The notes: generated by a model not told the origin, from the letters alone. Positions 18,362 to 27,061 are shown, numbered from the stretch's first letter. The stretch is DNA of 55,628 nt from Candidatus Dormiibacterota bacterium (GCA_003132525.1 PKXZ01000020.1:38769-94396), one strand, 5' to 3'. Translations and numbers: made by a program.

Positions 18362-19471
18362 CTACCGGGGCGCCGAGCGGAGCCGGCCATCTCGCTCGGC
18401 GCGGAACTCCGCGAAGCGCCCCTGCCGGATCGCCGAACGGGTTGCATCCATCAGCCGGGCGAGATGGGTGATGTTGTGCAGGCTCACGAGGCGGTGCGCC
18501 AGGATCTCGCCCGACTGGAAGAGGTGCCGGAGGTACGCGCGCGAGAAGCCGGCGCAGGCGGCGCAGGGACACTCCGGGTCGATCGGTCCGAACTCGTCAC
18601 GAGCAGCGGCGTTGCGCAGGGACAGGCGCCCGTCAGGAGTCAACGCGCTGCCGTTGCGCGCCAGCCGCGTGGGCACCACGCAGTCGAACATGTCCACGCC
18701 GAGGCCCACCGCGGCGAGCAGCTCCGCATCCGTCCCCAGCCCCATGAAGTAGCGCGGCCGATCCCGGGCCAGCTCGGCCACGCTCGCGGCGGTCATCGTG
18801 AGCATCGTCTCCACCGGCTCCCCCACCGAAAGGCCACCGATGGCGACGCCGTCGAAATCGAGCCCGGACATGAATCGTGCCGACTCCGCGCGTGCCCCGG
18901 CATCGAATCCGCCCTGGGCGATGCCGAAGAGCAGGCGCCCCCCGCCGGGGTGGGCGGCGCGGCAGCGCTCCGCCCAGCGATGGGTGCGTTCGGTTGCGGT
19001 GCGTGCGGCCTCCGGGGTGGTGCCGTGCGCGACCGGGTGGTCGAGGCACATGAGGACGTCCGCGCCGAGACGCGCCTGGTTGCGCACGGCATCCTCGGGT
19101 GTCACCCGCAGCCGCGAGCCGTCGTAGGGCGAGACGAACGTGGCGCCGGCGTCGTCGACCGCCGCGACCTCCACCAGGCTGACCAGCTGGTAGCCGCCGC
19201 TGTCGGTGAGGATGGGGTGGTCCCACCCCATGAACTGATGCAGCCCGCCGGCGCGCTCTATGAGCTCGATACCGGGGCGGAGCGCGAGGTGATACGCGTT
19301 GCACAGCAGGATATCGACCCCGGTCGCGCGCACCTCGTCGGGATGCAGCGCCTTCACCGTGGCGTGCGTTCCGACCGGCATGAACGCAGGCGTACGGACC
19401 GGGCCGTGCGCCGTCATCAGAGTCGCGGTGCGCGCGTCACCGTCGGCGGCTTCGCAGGCGAACGCCGTCAC
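18362..19471 (-). CDS. tgt: tRNA-guanine(34) transglycosylase
   Basis: Exchanges G34 for the queuosine precursor preQ1 in GUN-anticodon tRNAs. With GTG at 19471 (overlapping the queA stop as GTGA) it is 369 aa, the family length. The active-site segment ILTDSGGYQLVSL and the C-terminal zinc site CPCAACAGFSRAYLRHL are present. The frame is open far upstream but that part is the antisense of queA and has no Tgt similarity. queA and tgt side by side indicate queuosine modification; preQ1 synthesis genes are not in the window. Confidence 0.96.
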   Translation of the reverse strand: MTAFACEAADGDARTATLMTAHGPVRTPAFMPVGTHATVKALHPDEVRATGVDILLCNAYHLALRPGIELIERAGGLHQFMGWDHPILTDSGGYQLVSLVEVAAVDDAGATFVSPYDGSRLRVTPEDAVRNQARLGADVLMCLDHPVAHGTTPEAARTATERTHRWAERCRAAHPGGGRLLFGIAQGGFDAGARAESARFMSGLDFDGVAIGGLSVGEPVETMLTMTAASVAELARDRPRYFMGLGTDAELLAAVGLGVDMFDCVVPTRLARNGSALTPDGRLSLRNAAARDEFGPIDPECPCAACAGFSRAYLRHLFQSGEILAHRLVSLHNITHLARLMDATRSAIRQGRFAEFRAERDGRLRSAPR

Positions 19472-20496
19472 CGCGCGTGCCAGCAGAGCATGCAGTCGCC
19501 GAGCGAGAGGAACCGATAGCCGGTGTCCAACGCGTGCGCGTACGCGGTCCGCCAGCGCTCGTCGCCGACAAAAGCGGCGAGCAGCACGAGCAGCGACGAA
19601 CGCGGCTGATGAAAGTTCGTCAGCAGCCCGTCGACGGCGCGAAAACGATGACCGGGGTGGATGTACAGGCTCGTGGCACCGGTCCCGGATCGAAGCTCGC
19701 CATCGCTCGCGCACGTCTCCAGAACCCGCACCACGGTGGTCCCCACCGCCACCACGCGACCGCCGTCCCGATGCGTCTGCTCGATCGCCGTCACGGTTGC
19801 GTCGGGGAGCACGTATCGCTCCTCGTGCATCGGGTGATCTTCAACGCGCTCGGTCCGAATCGGTGCGAAGGTGGCGAGCCCGACGTCGAGGCGAAGCGTC
19901 GCCCACCCGATGCCGGCAGCGCGCAGCCCGTCGATCACCGCCGCGGTGAAATGCAGCCCCGCGGTCGGTGCCGCCGCGGAGTCCGCGTCACCGGTCGCGT
20001 AGGTGGTCTGGTACCGCTCCGGGTCCTGCAGCTGTGTGTGAATGTACGGGGGCAGCGGTGCGATCCCCACGAGCTCGATGGCGCCGTCGGGGTCAGGCAC
20101 GTTGAAACGGACAGTGCGTCCGCCACGATGCATCGCCGACACGGCGACAACGGTGGCCTGGAGATCCGTGCCGATATGAATCACGGCACCCGGCGCCGCA
20201 AGGCGAGCCGGCCGGGCAAGGCACTGATAGTCGCCGCCCGGCTCACGCGTCAGCACCAGCAGCTCGATCTCCCGTCCCGTTGCGTCAGTCCCGCTGAGTC
20301 GCGCCCGCCGGACCCGGGTCTCATTGGCGACGAGCAGGTCGCCCTGACGGAGCAGCGCGGGGAGCTCGCGGAACCAGCGGTCCTCGAGCCCACCGTCGGG
20401 TGGTAGATAGAGCAGACGCGACGCGTCGCGTTCGGCAAGGGGCTCCTGGGCGATCCGCTCCTCGGGGAGCGGGTAGTCGAAGTCGGTGGACCTCAA
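19468..20496 (-). CDS. queA: S-adenosylmethionine:tRNA ribosyltransferase-isomerase
   Basis: Transfers and isomerises ribose from SAM onto preQ1-tRNA to make epoxyqueuosine. It is 342 aa and starts MRSTDFDYPLPEERIAQ-, the typical N-terminus; later signatures are PTAGLHFT and LTNFHQPRSSLLVLLAAF. The ATG at 20496 overlaps the ruvB stop. The order ruvCAB-queA-tgt-secDF is widely conserved. Confidence 0.96.
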   Translation of the reverse strand: MRSTDFDYPLPEERIAQEPLAERDASRLLYLPPDGGLEDRWFRELPALLRQGDLLVANETRVRRARLSGTDATGREIELLVLTREPGGDYQCLARPARLAAPGAVIHIGTDLQATVVAVSAMHRGGRTVRFNVPDPDGAIELVGIAPLPPYIHTQLQDPERYQTTYATGDADSAAAPTAGLHFTAAVIDGLRAAGIGWATLRLDVGLATFAPIRTERVEDHPMHEERYVLPDATVTAIEQTHRDGGRVVAVGTTVVRVLETCASDGELRSGTGATSLYIHPGHRFRAVDGLLTNFHQPRSSLLVLLAAFVGDERWRTAYAHALDTGYRFLSLGDCMLCWHAR

Positions 20497-21539
20497 CGCT
20501 CGAAGAGCGCGGTCTGCGCCTCCGCCGCCCCGGGAGCGCCGGCGGGAACGGACAGGCCGAGGTGCTGGTAGGCCGCGGCGGTGGCGAGCCGGCCGCGCAG
20601 GGTCCGGGCGAGCAGCCCGCGCCGGATGAGGAACGGCTCGACGACGTCCTCTATGGTGTCCGGGTCCTCCTGGACGCTCACGGCAATGGTCTGGACACCG
20701 ACCGCGTGACCACCGAGGGTCCCGCAGAGCACGCCGAGCACGCGCCGGTCGAGCTCGTCGAGCCCGATCGAATCGACGCCGAGCACGTCGAGCGCCGCGG
20801 CCGCGACCCCCACGTCGATGCGCCCCGCAGCGCGCACCTGCGCGTAGTCCCGAGCGCGGCGGAGCAACCGGTTGACGATCCGCGGAGTCCCACGGGACCG
20901 TCTCGCGATCATCGCCGCACCCTCCGCGTCGAGGTCGATGCCGAGCAGACGCGCCGAGCGGTTGGCGATGGCGATCAGGTCGTCGGTGTCGTAGAAGTCG
21001 AGTCGGAACGTGACCCCGAAACGGTCGCGGAGTGGCGCGCCGAGCGCGCCAGCCCGCGTGGTTGCGCCGATCACCGTGAAGCGATTGAGCGTCAGGCGGA
21101 GCGTCTGCGCACCGGCGCCCTTGCCCGCGACGAAGTCGAAGGCGAGATCCTCCATCGCCGGATAGAGCGCCTCCTCCACCGCTCTGTTGAGGCGGTGCAC
21201 CTCGTCGATGAAGAACACGTCGCGCTCCTCAAGGCTGGTCAGGATCGAGGCGAGCATGCCCTGGTGCTCGAGCGCGGGACCGCTGGTCAGGCGGATGTTG
21301 ACGCCCATCTCGACGGCGATGATCTGCGCCAGCGTCGTCTTGCCGAGGCCGGGAGGGCCGTAGAGCAGCACGTGATCGAGGGCGTCGCCGCGTTGACGGG
21401 CCGCCTCCACAAGGATGCGGATCTGGTTCTTGATCGGCTCCTGGCCGACGAAGTCATCGAGTGAGCGCGGCCGCAGTGCCGTGTCCGCGACGCGCTCGGC
21501 CTCGAGCTCGTCGGGGCTGACCACGCGCTCGTCGGTCAT
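20493..21539 (-). CDS. ruvB: Holliday junction branch migration helicase RuvB
   Basis: Hexameric AAA+ motor that drives branch migration with RuvA. It is 348 aa. Walker A GPPGLGKT is at residues 61-68, Walker B IDEVHRLNR at 111-119, sensor 1 IGATTRAG follows, and a C-terminal winged helix carries VEPFLIRRGLLARTLRGR. The start overlaps the ruvA stop (ATGA) and its stop overlaps queA. Confidence 0.97.
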   Translation of the reverse strand: MTDERVVSPDELEAERVADTALRPRSLDDFVGQEPIKNQIRILVEAARQRGDALDHVLLYGPPGLGKTTLAQIIAVEMGVNIRLTSGPALEHQGMLASILTSLEERDVFFIDEVHRLNRAVEEALYPAMEDLAFDFVAGKGAGAQTLRLTLNRFTVIGATTRAGALGAPLRDRFGVTFRLDFYDTDDLIAIANRSARLLGIDLDAEGAAMIARRSRGTPRIVNRLLRRARDYAQVRAAGRIDVGVAAAALDVLGVDSIGLDELDRRVLGVLCGTLGGHAVGVQTIAVSVQEDPDTIEDVVEPFLIRRGLLARTLRGRLATAAAYQHLGLSVPAGAPGAAEAQTALFER

Positions 21540-22150
21540 CGCGCTGCCCCGGCGGTGTCGAGACGGCGCAGCGCGGCGCCGACCAGGTCGGCGACGTCGT
21601 GGCCGTCACCATCGACCGCGATGGCCGCCACCGCCTTGCGCGCCTCGGACTCGCGGAACCCGAGGCCGACCAGGCCCGCGATCGCCGCGGCGACCGCCTG
21701 GTTCTCACTGGTGACGGCGGGGTGATGCGTCCCGGGCGGTTCGAGCGAGGCGACCTTGTCGCGCAGCTCGAGAATCACGCGTTCCGCTGTCTTGCGTCCG
21801 ATCCCCGGGACGGTGGCAACGAGTGCCACATCACCTTCCGCGATGGCGCGGACGAGGGTCGGCAGCTCTGCGCGCCCGAGGATGCCGAGCGCCGCCTTCG
21901 GACCGATGCGCTCGACGCCGATGAGGAGGCGGAAGAGGCGCAGCTCATCCTGGCTCACGAAACCGTAGAGACGGATCGCATCCGTGCTCACGCTGGTGTG
22001 CACGTACAACGTCACCGGCGACTCATGCGAGCTGTGCAGCGTCGCGATGGTGCGCAGATGGCAGAACACCTCGTATCCAACGCCGCCCGTATCGACGACG
22101 ACGTGGTCGTCGCCGAGCTGGACGAGCTCGCCGCGGAGCAGCGCGATCAT
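21536..22150 (-). CDS. ruvA: Holliday junction DNA-binding protein RuvA
   Basis: Tetrameric junction-binding subunit. Starting at the ATG at 22150 it is 204 aa and begins MIALLRGELVQLGDDHVVVD, the canonical OB-fold start. Helix-hairpin-helix motifs are visible at IGVERIGPKAALGIL and VPGIGRKTAERVILEL, and a C-terminal UBA-like domain contacts RuvB. The frame remains open upstream inside ruvC antisense, but that is an artefact. The ATG overlaps the ruvC TGA. Confidence 0.96.
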   Translation of the reverse strand: MIALLRGELVQLGDDHVVVDTGGVGYEVFCHLRTIATLHSSHESPVTLYVHTSVSTDAIRLYGFVSQDELRLFRLLIGVERIGPKAALGILGRAELPTLVRAIAEGDVALVATVPGIGRKTAERVILELRDKVASLEPPGTHHPAVTSENQAVAAAIAGLVGLGFRESEARKAVAAIAVDGDGHDVADLVGAALRRLDTAGAAR

Positions 22151-22713
22151 GGTGCGATGCGCACCGGCGCTGCGCGCGCGCGCGTCACCGCGGCGTCGAG
22201 CGCGCTGCCGCGATGCTCGCGCGCTCGAGGGGCCAGTGCGCCGAGGCGGCCTCGGTGGTGGTGACACACTGCCACCGCGCACGCGTCGGCAACGTCGTCG
22301 TGACCCGGAATCTCAGGCACGCCAAGGAGATTCGCGACCATGCGCGCGACCTGAGGCTTGCGCGCCGCGCCATATCCACACACGGCTTCCTTCACCTGCG
22401 TCGGTGTGTACTCGGCGATCGCGACGCCCTCGCGCGCGAGCGCGCAGAGCACGACACCGCGCGCCTCGCTGACCCGCATCGCGGTCCGCCGGTTGGTCGA
22501 GAAGAACAGCTCCTCCACCGCCGCAACCTCGGGTCGCAAGGTCGTGCAGGCATCGACGACCAGGTCGAAGAGGATCGCGAGTCGCATGGCTTCGCTGGTT
22601 TGCGGCACAGTTTCGATGCAGGCTGCATGGAGCAACACGAGGTGTCCCGGCGACCCGTCGACGATGGCGACGCCGGTACGCGCGAGTCCCGGGTCGACCC
22701 CGAGAACCCTCAT
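22147..22713 (-). CDS. ruvC: Holliday junction resolvase RuvC
   Basis: Endonuclease that resolves Holliday junctions. It is 188 aa with the RNase H-fold acidic residues in place: MRVLGVDPGLARTG (D7), AAVEELFF (first Glu of the pair) and HDDVADACAVAV near the end. An Arg-rich tail follows. It starts with ATG 21 nt after yebC and overlaps ruvA by 4 nt. Confidence 0.96.
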   Translation of the reverse strand: MRVLGVDPGLARTGVAIVDGSPGHLVLLHAACIETVPQTSEAMRLAILFDLVVDACTTLRPEVAAVEELFFSTNRRTAMRVSEARGVVLCALAREGVAIAEYTPTQVKEAVCGYGAARKPQVARMVANLLGVPEIPGHDDVADACAVAVCHHHRGRLGALAPRAREHRGSALDAAVTRARAAPVRIAP

Positions 22714-22734
22714 TCGATTGAGGAGGCGCAGCGG

Positions 22735-23493
22735 TCAGCTGACAGCGTCAAGGACGTCGTCCGGTATCTCGGCATTGGCGTAGACCTGCTGGACGTCGTC
22801 GTGCTCCTCGAGGCCGTCGAGCAGCCGGAGCACCTGCCGCGCCTGCGACGCGTTGAGTGGCACCGAGGTGGTGGGGTTCATGGTGACCTCCGCTGAGTCG
22901 ACGGCGTAGCCGCCTTCCTCGAGGGTGCGCCGGACTTCCTCGAATCGAGCCGGCGCAACGGTCACTACCAGTTCGTCGCCGTCGACGCTGACGTCGCCGT
23001 CCTCGCCGACATCAACGGCATCGAGCAGCTCGAGCGCCAGCTCCTCGGGGTCGCGCTTGCCCGCTTCAACGGTGATGACACCCTGCTGGTTGAACATCCA
23101 GGCGACGCTGTTGGCCTCGCCGAGCGCGCCTCCCGAGCGGGTGAAGGAGTTGCGAATCCCGGCGACCGTGCGGTTGCGGTTGTCGGTGAGCGTGTCGACC
23201 ATCACCGCAACACCGTGCGGGCCGTAGCCTTCGTAGCGCACCTCCTCGAGCTGCACACCGTCCTTGCCGCCGGCACCACGCTGGATCGCCCGGTCGATGT
23301 TGTCGGCGGGCATGTTCACCTCGCGGGCTTTCTGAATCGCCAGGCGCAGCCGGAAATTTCCCTCAATGTCGGGACCGCCCTCACGTGCGGCGACCGTCAG
23401 CTCACGCGTGACCTTGGTGAAGACCTGGCCGCGACGAGCATCGACGATCGCTTTCTTGTGCTTGATTCCAGCCCACTTGCTGTGACCGGACAT
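22735..23493 (-). CDS. yebC: YebC/PmpR family transcriptional or translational regulator
   Basis: Widespread protein; relatives act as transcription regulators and, in recent work, in relieving ribosome stalling at proline-rich motifs. It is 252 aa with the canonical start MSGHSKWAGIKHKKAIVDARR and the central IQRGAGGKDG and YEGYGPHGVAVM segments. GGAGG lies 4 nt before the ATG. It leads the ruvCAB operon, as in many bacteria; promoter elements are visible upstream at 23544-23572. Confidence 0.95.
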   Translation of the reverse strand: MSGHSKWAGIKHKKAIVDARRGQVFTKVTRELTVAAREGGPDIEGNFRLRLAIQKAREVNMPADNIDRAIQRGAGGKDGVQLEEVRYEGYGPHGVAVMVDTLTDNRNRTVAGIRNSFTRSGGALGEANSVAWMFNQQGVITVEAGKRDPEELALELLDAVDVGEDGDVSVDGDELVVTVAPARFEEVRRTLEEGGYAVDSAEVTMNPTTSVPLNASQARQVLRLLDGLEEHDDVQQVYANAEIPDDVLDAVS

Positions 23494-23543
23494 GGATCCT
23501 CCGAGACGAACAGGCGTTCCGATTCTAGCGCAGCCGGGAACCC

Positions 23544-23572
23544 AGTCTAGGCTTCACGCACCTTGCCGTCAG
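23544..23572 (-). promoter_or_regulatory. Probable sigma70-type promoter of yebC-ruvCAB
   Basis: On the minus strand CTGACG (-35, complement of 23567-23572), 17 nt and TAGACT (-10, complement of 23544-23549) form a good match to the housekeeping promoter. A second -10-like TAGAAT lies closer to the gene (23522-23527). The -35 overlaps by two bases the -35 of the divergent RNA promoter, so the two transcription units may compete for polymerase. Confidence 0.5.
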
Positions 23573-23591
23573 CCGCGCGCAGGTCTATGGT
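23563..23591 (+). promoter_or_regulatory. Probable promoter of the structured RNA
   Basis: TTGCCG (23563-23568), a 17-nt spacer and TATGGT (23586-23591) give a sigma70-like promoter predicting a start near 23598-23600. It points away from yebC into a 330-nt region without a credible reading frame and is followed by successive hairpins and a terminator. Confidence 0.55.
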
Positions 23592-23598
23592 TATGGGT

Positions 23599-23930
23599 AG
23601 CGTCGGTAATCAGACGGAGGTAGTCAACCAATGATGCAAACCGTCTGGCAGCGTCTCCGGCACGGCCGAGCGGAGGGTTGAGGCCCGGTTGACGGGCCCC
23701 TGATCGCACAACCATCGGCGCCCCCGTCGAGGTCGCTGGGCAATCGGCGTCCCCCGGGAAGGTCCAGAAGTGGACAAGAGCGCGTTGTGCAAGTCAGGAG
23801 TTCGGGCCGGGCGTTCTCGAACCCGGCACCGGTTTGCGGTGCCACAGAAGGCCCGGGAATTTTTACCGGGCTGCCGTATCAACTACGGTGCATATATCAA
23901 GGGGCCGGCTCAGTCCGGCCCCTTTTCTTT
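23599..23930 (+). ncRNA. Unidentified structured RNA of about 330 nt
   Basis: A stand-alone plus-strand transcript is predicted between a promoter (23563-23591) and a strong terminator (23901-23930). Helices read directly: 23611-23617/23641-23647 (CAGACGG/CCGTCTG), 23655-23659/23671-23675, 23682-23687/23693-23698 with a GTTGA loop, a long-range helix 23699-23703+23706-23712 with 23784-23790+23794-23798 (CCTGA and GCACAAC against GTTGTGC and TCAGG), 23762-23766/23771-23775 with a GAAG loop, 23806-23811/23822-23827, 23826-23830/23838-23842, 23851-23856/23866-23871 and 23874-23878/23884-23888. Size and isolation suit RNase P RNA or tmRNA, yet the RNase P core GAGGAAAGTCC, tmRNA ends, an ALAA-type tag and the SRP GGAAGGAAGCAGC motif were not found. 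The identity is open. Confidence 0.6.
23901..23930 (+). terminator. Intrinsic terminator of the structured RNA
   Basis: GGGGCCGG, a 6-nt loop (CTCAGT), CCGGCCCC and then TTTTCTTT: an 8-bp all-GC stem followed by a T-rich tract on the plus strand. The mpg stop codon (minus strand) lies inside the loop, at 23910-23912, so the terminator stem is also mpg coding sequence on the other strand. Confidence 0.88.
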
Positions 23931-24596
23931 CCCCGGTCGTTCTGTGCGTTCGGTCTCTTCGTTCTGCAGGTGCTCGGCGGCTCCGCGCGGAACCGGGCGC
24001 GAAACTGCCGGGTCACCGAGCCACCTGAATCGCAGGAGACGGTCGGCCGCCTGGCGGATGCCGACGCGAGTCCCGACGGCGACGGGCGGCATGTCCGGCC
24101 GCTGCTCGATGTGGATGCGCGACCCCGGGTCGAGGAGGTCGATGCCGTCGTCAGCGCGGCTGATGCCCAGGCCGCGACAGAGGTTCCCCGGCCCGCGCAG
24201 CAGCGCCGCGACTGCGACGGCCTCGCCTCTTCGCGCCGAGACCACCGTTGTGCCCTCCTCCACCGCGGCAGCTCGCAGGAGCACGGCACCGGCGACGCCG
24301 TCGGGCTCGGTGACCACGTTGGCGCAGAAGTGCATGCCGTAGGTGAAGTAGACGTACAGGTGCGCCGCCGGGCCGAACATCACCCGAGCCCGCGGTGTCG
24401 GTCCGCGGTATGCGTGCGAGGCGGGATCAGTCAGCCCCAGGTACGCCTCGGTCTCGACGATCCGCGCGACCACCGCGCTCGGCGTCCCGGCATCGACGAC
24501 GAGCGTGCACCCCACCAGGTCGCGGGCGACCTCCTCGGTCGGCCGCGCGAACCACTCCCGAGGCGGCTCGGCTACCGGCGAATCTCCGCGTCGCAC
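23910..24596 (-). CDS. mpg: 3-methyladenine DNA glycosylase, AAG/MPG family
   Basis: Excises alkylated purines from DNA. It is 228 aa with GTG at 24596. Signatures are WFARPTEEVARDLVG, ETEAYLGLTDPASHAYRG, PRARVMFGPAAHLYVYFTYG and LLRGPGNLCRGLGI. This start overlaps pheT by 25 nt; no canonical start lies closer to the domain without losing it (the next GTG, in DLVGCT, would cut the core). The C-terminal residues RPGKEKGPD are encoded by the strand opposite the RNA terminator, so they are unlikely to be conserved. A repair gene appended to pheST is a lineage-specific arrangement. Confidence 0.9.
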   Translation of the reverse strand: MRRGDSPVAEPPREWFARPTEEVARDLVGCTLVVDAGTPSAVVARIVETEAYLGLTDPASHAYRGPTPRARVMFGPAAHLYVYFTYGMHFCANVVTEPDGVAGAVLLRAAAVEEGTTVVSARRGEAVAVAALLRGPGNLCRGLGISRADDGIDLLDPGSRIHIEQRPDMPPVAVGTRVGIRQAADRLLRFRWLGDPAVSRPVPRGAAEHLQNEETERTERPGKEKGPD

Positions 24597-27061
24597 CGCT
24601 GCGCGAGCGCGAGAGCGATCGCGTCCTGCGCCCGCTGCGCCTCTTCCCCGGTGAGGGTGCGGTCGTGCGCCCTGAAGGTGAGCCGGAAGGTCCACCCCTT
24701 CCTGCCGGAGGGGAGCCCGCCGCCGCGGTACTCGTCGTAAAGCGCTGCGTTTTCGAGCAGGGGCTCGTTCGATTCGTCGATCGCGTCCAGGGCGTCGCCG
24801 GCGCGGCTGACGGCTGGCACTGTCACCGCGAGATCCTGGACGATCGCGGGGAACCGAGGCGGCTGCGCGAAGCGCAGCGGTCGAGGCGGGATTGGCGCGA
24901 TGGCGTCGATGCGGAGCTCCCCGACCGCAACGCGGCCGCGGATCTCGAACGCCGCTGCAGTCTCGAAGGCGAGCTCGCCGATGATTCCCACGGTCTTGCC
25001 GGCGACGTGGAGCTCCGCGCTCCGTCCCGGGTGCAGCGCCGGTTCCTCCGACGGTTCGGCTCGCAGCCGGGAGCCATCGAGATCCTCGGTGATGCGCTGG
25101 AAGACGGATTGCACGCGTCGCACGGCCTCTGCGGATGCCTCGGCCGAACCACTCGACACATGCACCGCGAGGCTGAGGAGCAGCGGCTCGAGCGGCAGCG
25201 CGGGGAGATCGAGGTCGGCATTGTCGGGCGTCGACCCGGCCGCGAGCCCGACCCGTTCGCCCTCCCAGAACACCCGGCCGAGCTCGAAGAGCAGCACATC
25301 GAAGTTGCCGCGGTTGGCGTTGGCCGCGAGTGTGGCGCAGAGGCGCGGGAGCTGCGAGGTGCGCATCACGCTCCACTCCTCGCTGAGGGGGTTGCGCAGC
25401 GGGATGGGCACACGCCCGCGCCCGAACCCGGGCAGGGTTCCAGCGTCGTCGGGGCCGACGAACGCCAGCGTGATCACCTCGTCGAAGCCTGCCCCCACGC
25501 AGATGTCCTTGATGCCGTCCTCCACCGGCGGGGGCGCGGCTGTCGTGGTGACGGGTACTCGCCGGCCCGGCAGGGTGCTCGGGATGCGCGAGTAGCCGAT
25601 CATCCGGCCCACCTCTTCGACGAGGTCCTGGGGCAGGGACACGTCGCGCCGGAAGTACGGGGGCAGGACCGTCAGCGTGGCACCGTCCTGCTCGACGGCG
25701 AAAGCGAGCTGGGCGAGGATGGTGGCGATCTCGGTCGCGTCGATCGGAATCCCGAGCAGGTCGCCCGTGAAGCGTGCCGTCAACTCGATCGGCCCCAGTT
25801 CGGGGAGCGGTCGCGGCCATGCGTCGATCACCCCGCCGAGGACATGGCCGCCGGACAGCTCGGCGATCAGCGCCGCCGCACGGTCGAGCGCGACCGCTGG
25901 AAGGCGATCGCTCAAGCCCTTCTCGAAGAGCGTTGACGCGTCGGTCCGGAGCCCGAGGCGCTTCGAGGTCGCTCGGATGGTCGGACCGTCCCAGGTGGCG
26001 GCTTCGAGCAGCACCGTCCTGGTCGCATCGGTGACCGCGGTCGAGCTGCCGCCGATGATGCCGGCGATGCTCGCGGGAACCTCGCCGCTGCACACCACCA
26101 GGTCCTCGGCGGAGAGCGCGCGGTCAGTGCCAAGGAGGTCGATCAGGTGCTCGCCAGGTTCTGCGCTGCGCACCACGACGTCGGCGGTCTTGGCGCCCGC
26201 GGCCTCGACGAAGCGATCGAAATCAAAGGCATGGAGCGGTTGGCCGAGCTCATGGAGGACGAAGTTGGTGATGTCCACGACGTTGTTGATCGGCCGGAGC
26301 CCGACGGCGCGGAGCCGCTGCCGGAGCCAGCCAGGCGACGGTCCGACAGCGATGCCCTCGATCACCCGAACCTCGAAGCGCGGGCATCCGTCGGGGTCCA
26401 CCACGCGCACCTGCGCGCGTAATTCGGCAGAGGTCGCCGACACCAGCTCTTCGGGGATCGAGGTCGGTGGCTCTTCGAGGGTCTCGCCCAGCGCTGCGGC
26501 GAGCTCGCGGGCAATGCCGACGTGGCAGAGGCAGTCGGGTCGGTTGGTGGTGATGTCCAGGTCGAGCACGGTGTCAAGCGACAGCACCTCGCCGAGCGGC
26601 TGTCCCGGCGTGCCCTCATCGAGGATGAGGATGCCGCCTGCTTCCTCCCCCACCCCGAGCTCGACCGCGGAGCAGAGCATCCCTGGCGACTTGTGACCGC
26701 GGATGGTCTTCACTCCCAATCGCTCGTCCATCGCGGGCGGTCGCGTTCCAGGCGGCGCGTAGGGCACAAGATCACCTGCTTTGACGTTGGGCGCGCCGGT
26801 GAGCACCCGAACCGTTCCCGCGGCGACGCTGAACGCGGACAGCGCCGGCGGCACATCGCCGCCGAGATCGAGATCGGCGAATTGCAGGTGCGATGACCGT
26901 GGAACGGCCTCGACCGCGACGATCCGTGCGACCACCAGGCCCTCACCGCCGACCTCGACAGCACCCACCTCGGTGCCGGTGTCGACGAGCGCCTTGACGA
27001 TCGTCGCGATCGGTGCGTCGAGGGTTGCGTAATCGCGCAGCCAGCGCAGCGAGAACTTCAC
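24572..27061 (-). CDS. pheT: Phenylalanyl-tRNA synthetase beta subunit
   Basis: Tetrameric PheRS subunit with editing and tRNA-binding roles. With GTG at 27061 (overlapping the pheS stop) it is 829 aa and begins [18 protein letters not shown]. An EMAP/tRNA-binding-like domain follows (about 40-150, VVARIVAVEAVPRSSHLQFADL), then B3/B4 editing, B5, a catalytic-like core, and the C-terminal ferredoxin-fold anticodon domain (RFPAIVQDLAVTVP to the end). The frame is open upstream in pheS antisense but without similarity. Confidence 0.96.
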   Translation of the reverse strand: MKFSLRWLRDYATLDAPIATIVKALVDTGTEVGAVEVGGEGLVVARIVAVEAVPRSSHLQFADLDLGGDVPPALSAFSVAAGTVRVLTGAPNVKAGDLVPYAPPGTRPPAMDERLGVKTIRGHKSPGMLCSAVELGVGEEAGGILILDEGTPGQPLGEVLSLDTVLDLDITTNRPDCLCHVGIARELAAALGETLEEPPTSIPEELVSATSAELRAQVRVVDPDGCPRFEVRVIEGIAVGPSPGWLRQRLRAVGLRPINNVVDITNFVLHELGQPLHAFDFDRFVEAAGAKTADVVVRSAEPGEHLIDLLGTDRALSAEDLVVCSGEVPASIAGIIGGSSTAVTDATRTVLLEAATWDGPTIRATSKRLGLRTDASTLFEKGLSDRLPAVALDRAAALIAELSGGHVLGGVIDAWPRPLPELGPIELTARFTGDLLGIPIDATEIATILAQLAFAVEQDGATLTVLPPYFRRDVSLPQDLVEEVGRMIGYSRIPSTLPGRRVPVTTTAAPPPVEDGIKDICVGAGFDEVITLAFVGPDDAGTLPGFGRGRVPIPLRNPLSEEWSVMRTSQLPRLCATLAANANRGNFDVLLFELGRVFWEGERVGLAAGSTPDNADLDLPALPLEPLLLSLAVHVSSGSAEASAEAVRRVQSVFQRITEDLDGSRLRAEPSEEPALHPGRSAELHVAGKTVGIIGELAFETAAAFEIRGRVAVGELRIDAIAPIPPRPLRFAQPPRFPAIVQDLAVTVPAVSRAGDALDAIDESNEPLLENAALYDEYRGGGLPSGRKGWTFRLTFRAHDRTLTGEEAQRAQDAIALALAQRCDAEIRR

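Noticed and set aside
23610-23882. 90-codon minus-strand frame opposite the structured RNA
   Set aside because: No domain and no ribosome binding site; the region carries plus-strand promoter, hairpins and terminator instead.
23599-23930. RNase P RNA, tmRNA or SRP RNA identity for the structured RNA
   Set aside because: Core motifs (GAGGAAAGTCC, tmRNA termini and tag codons, GGAAGGAAGCAGC) were not found; AAGAGCGCG and ACAGAA are only weak echoes of RNase P. Left open for a covariance-model search.
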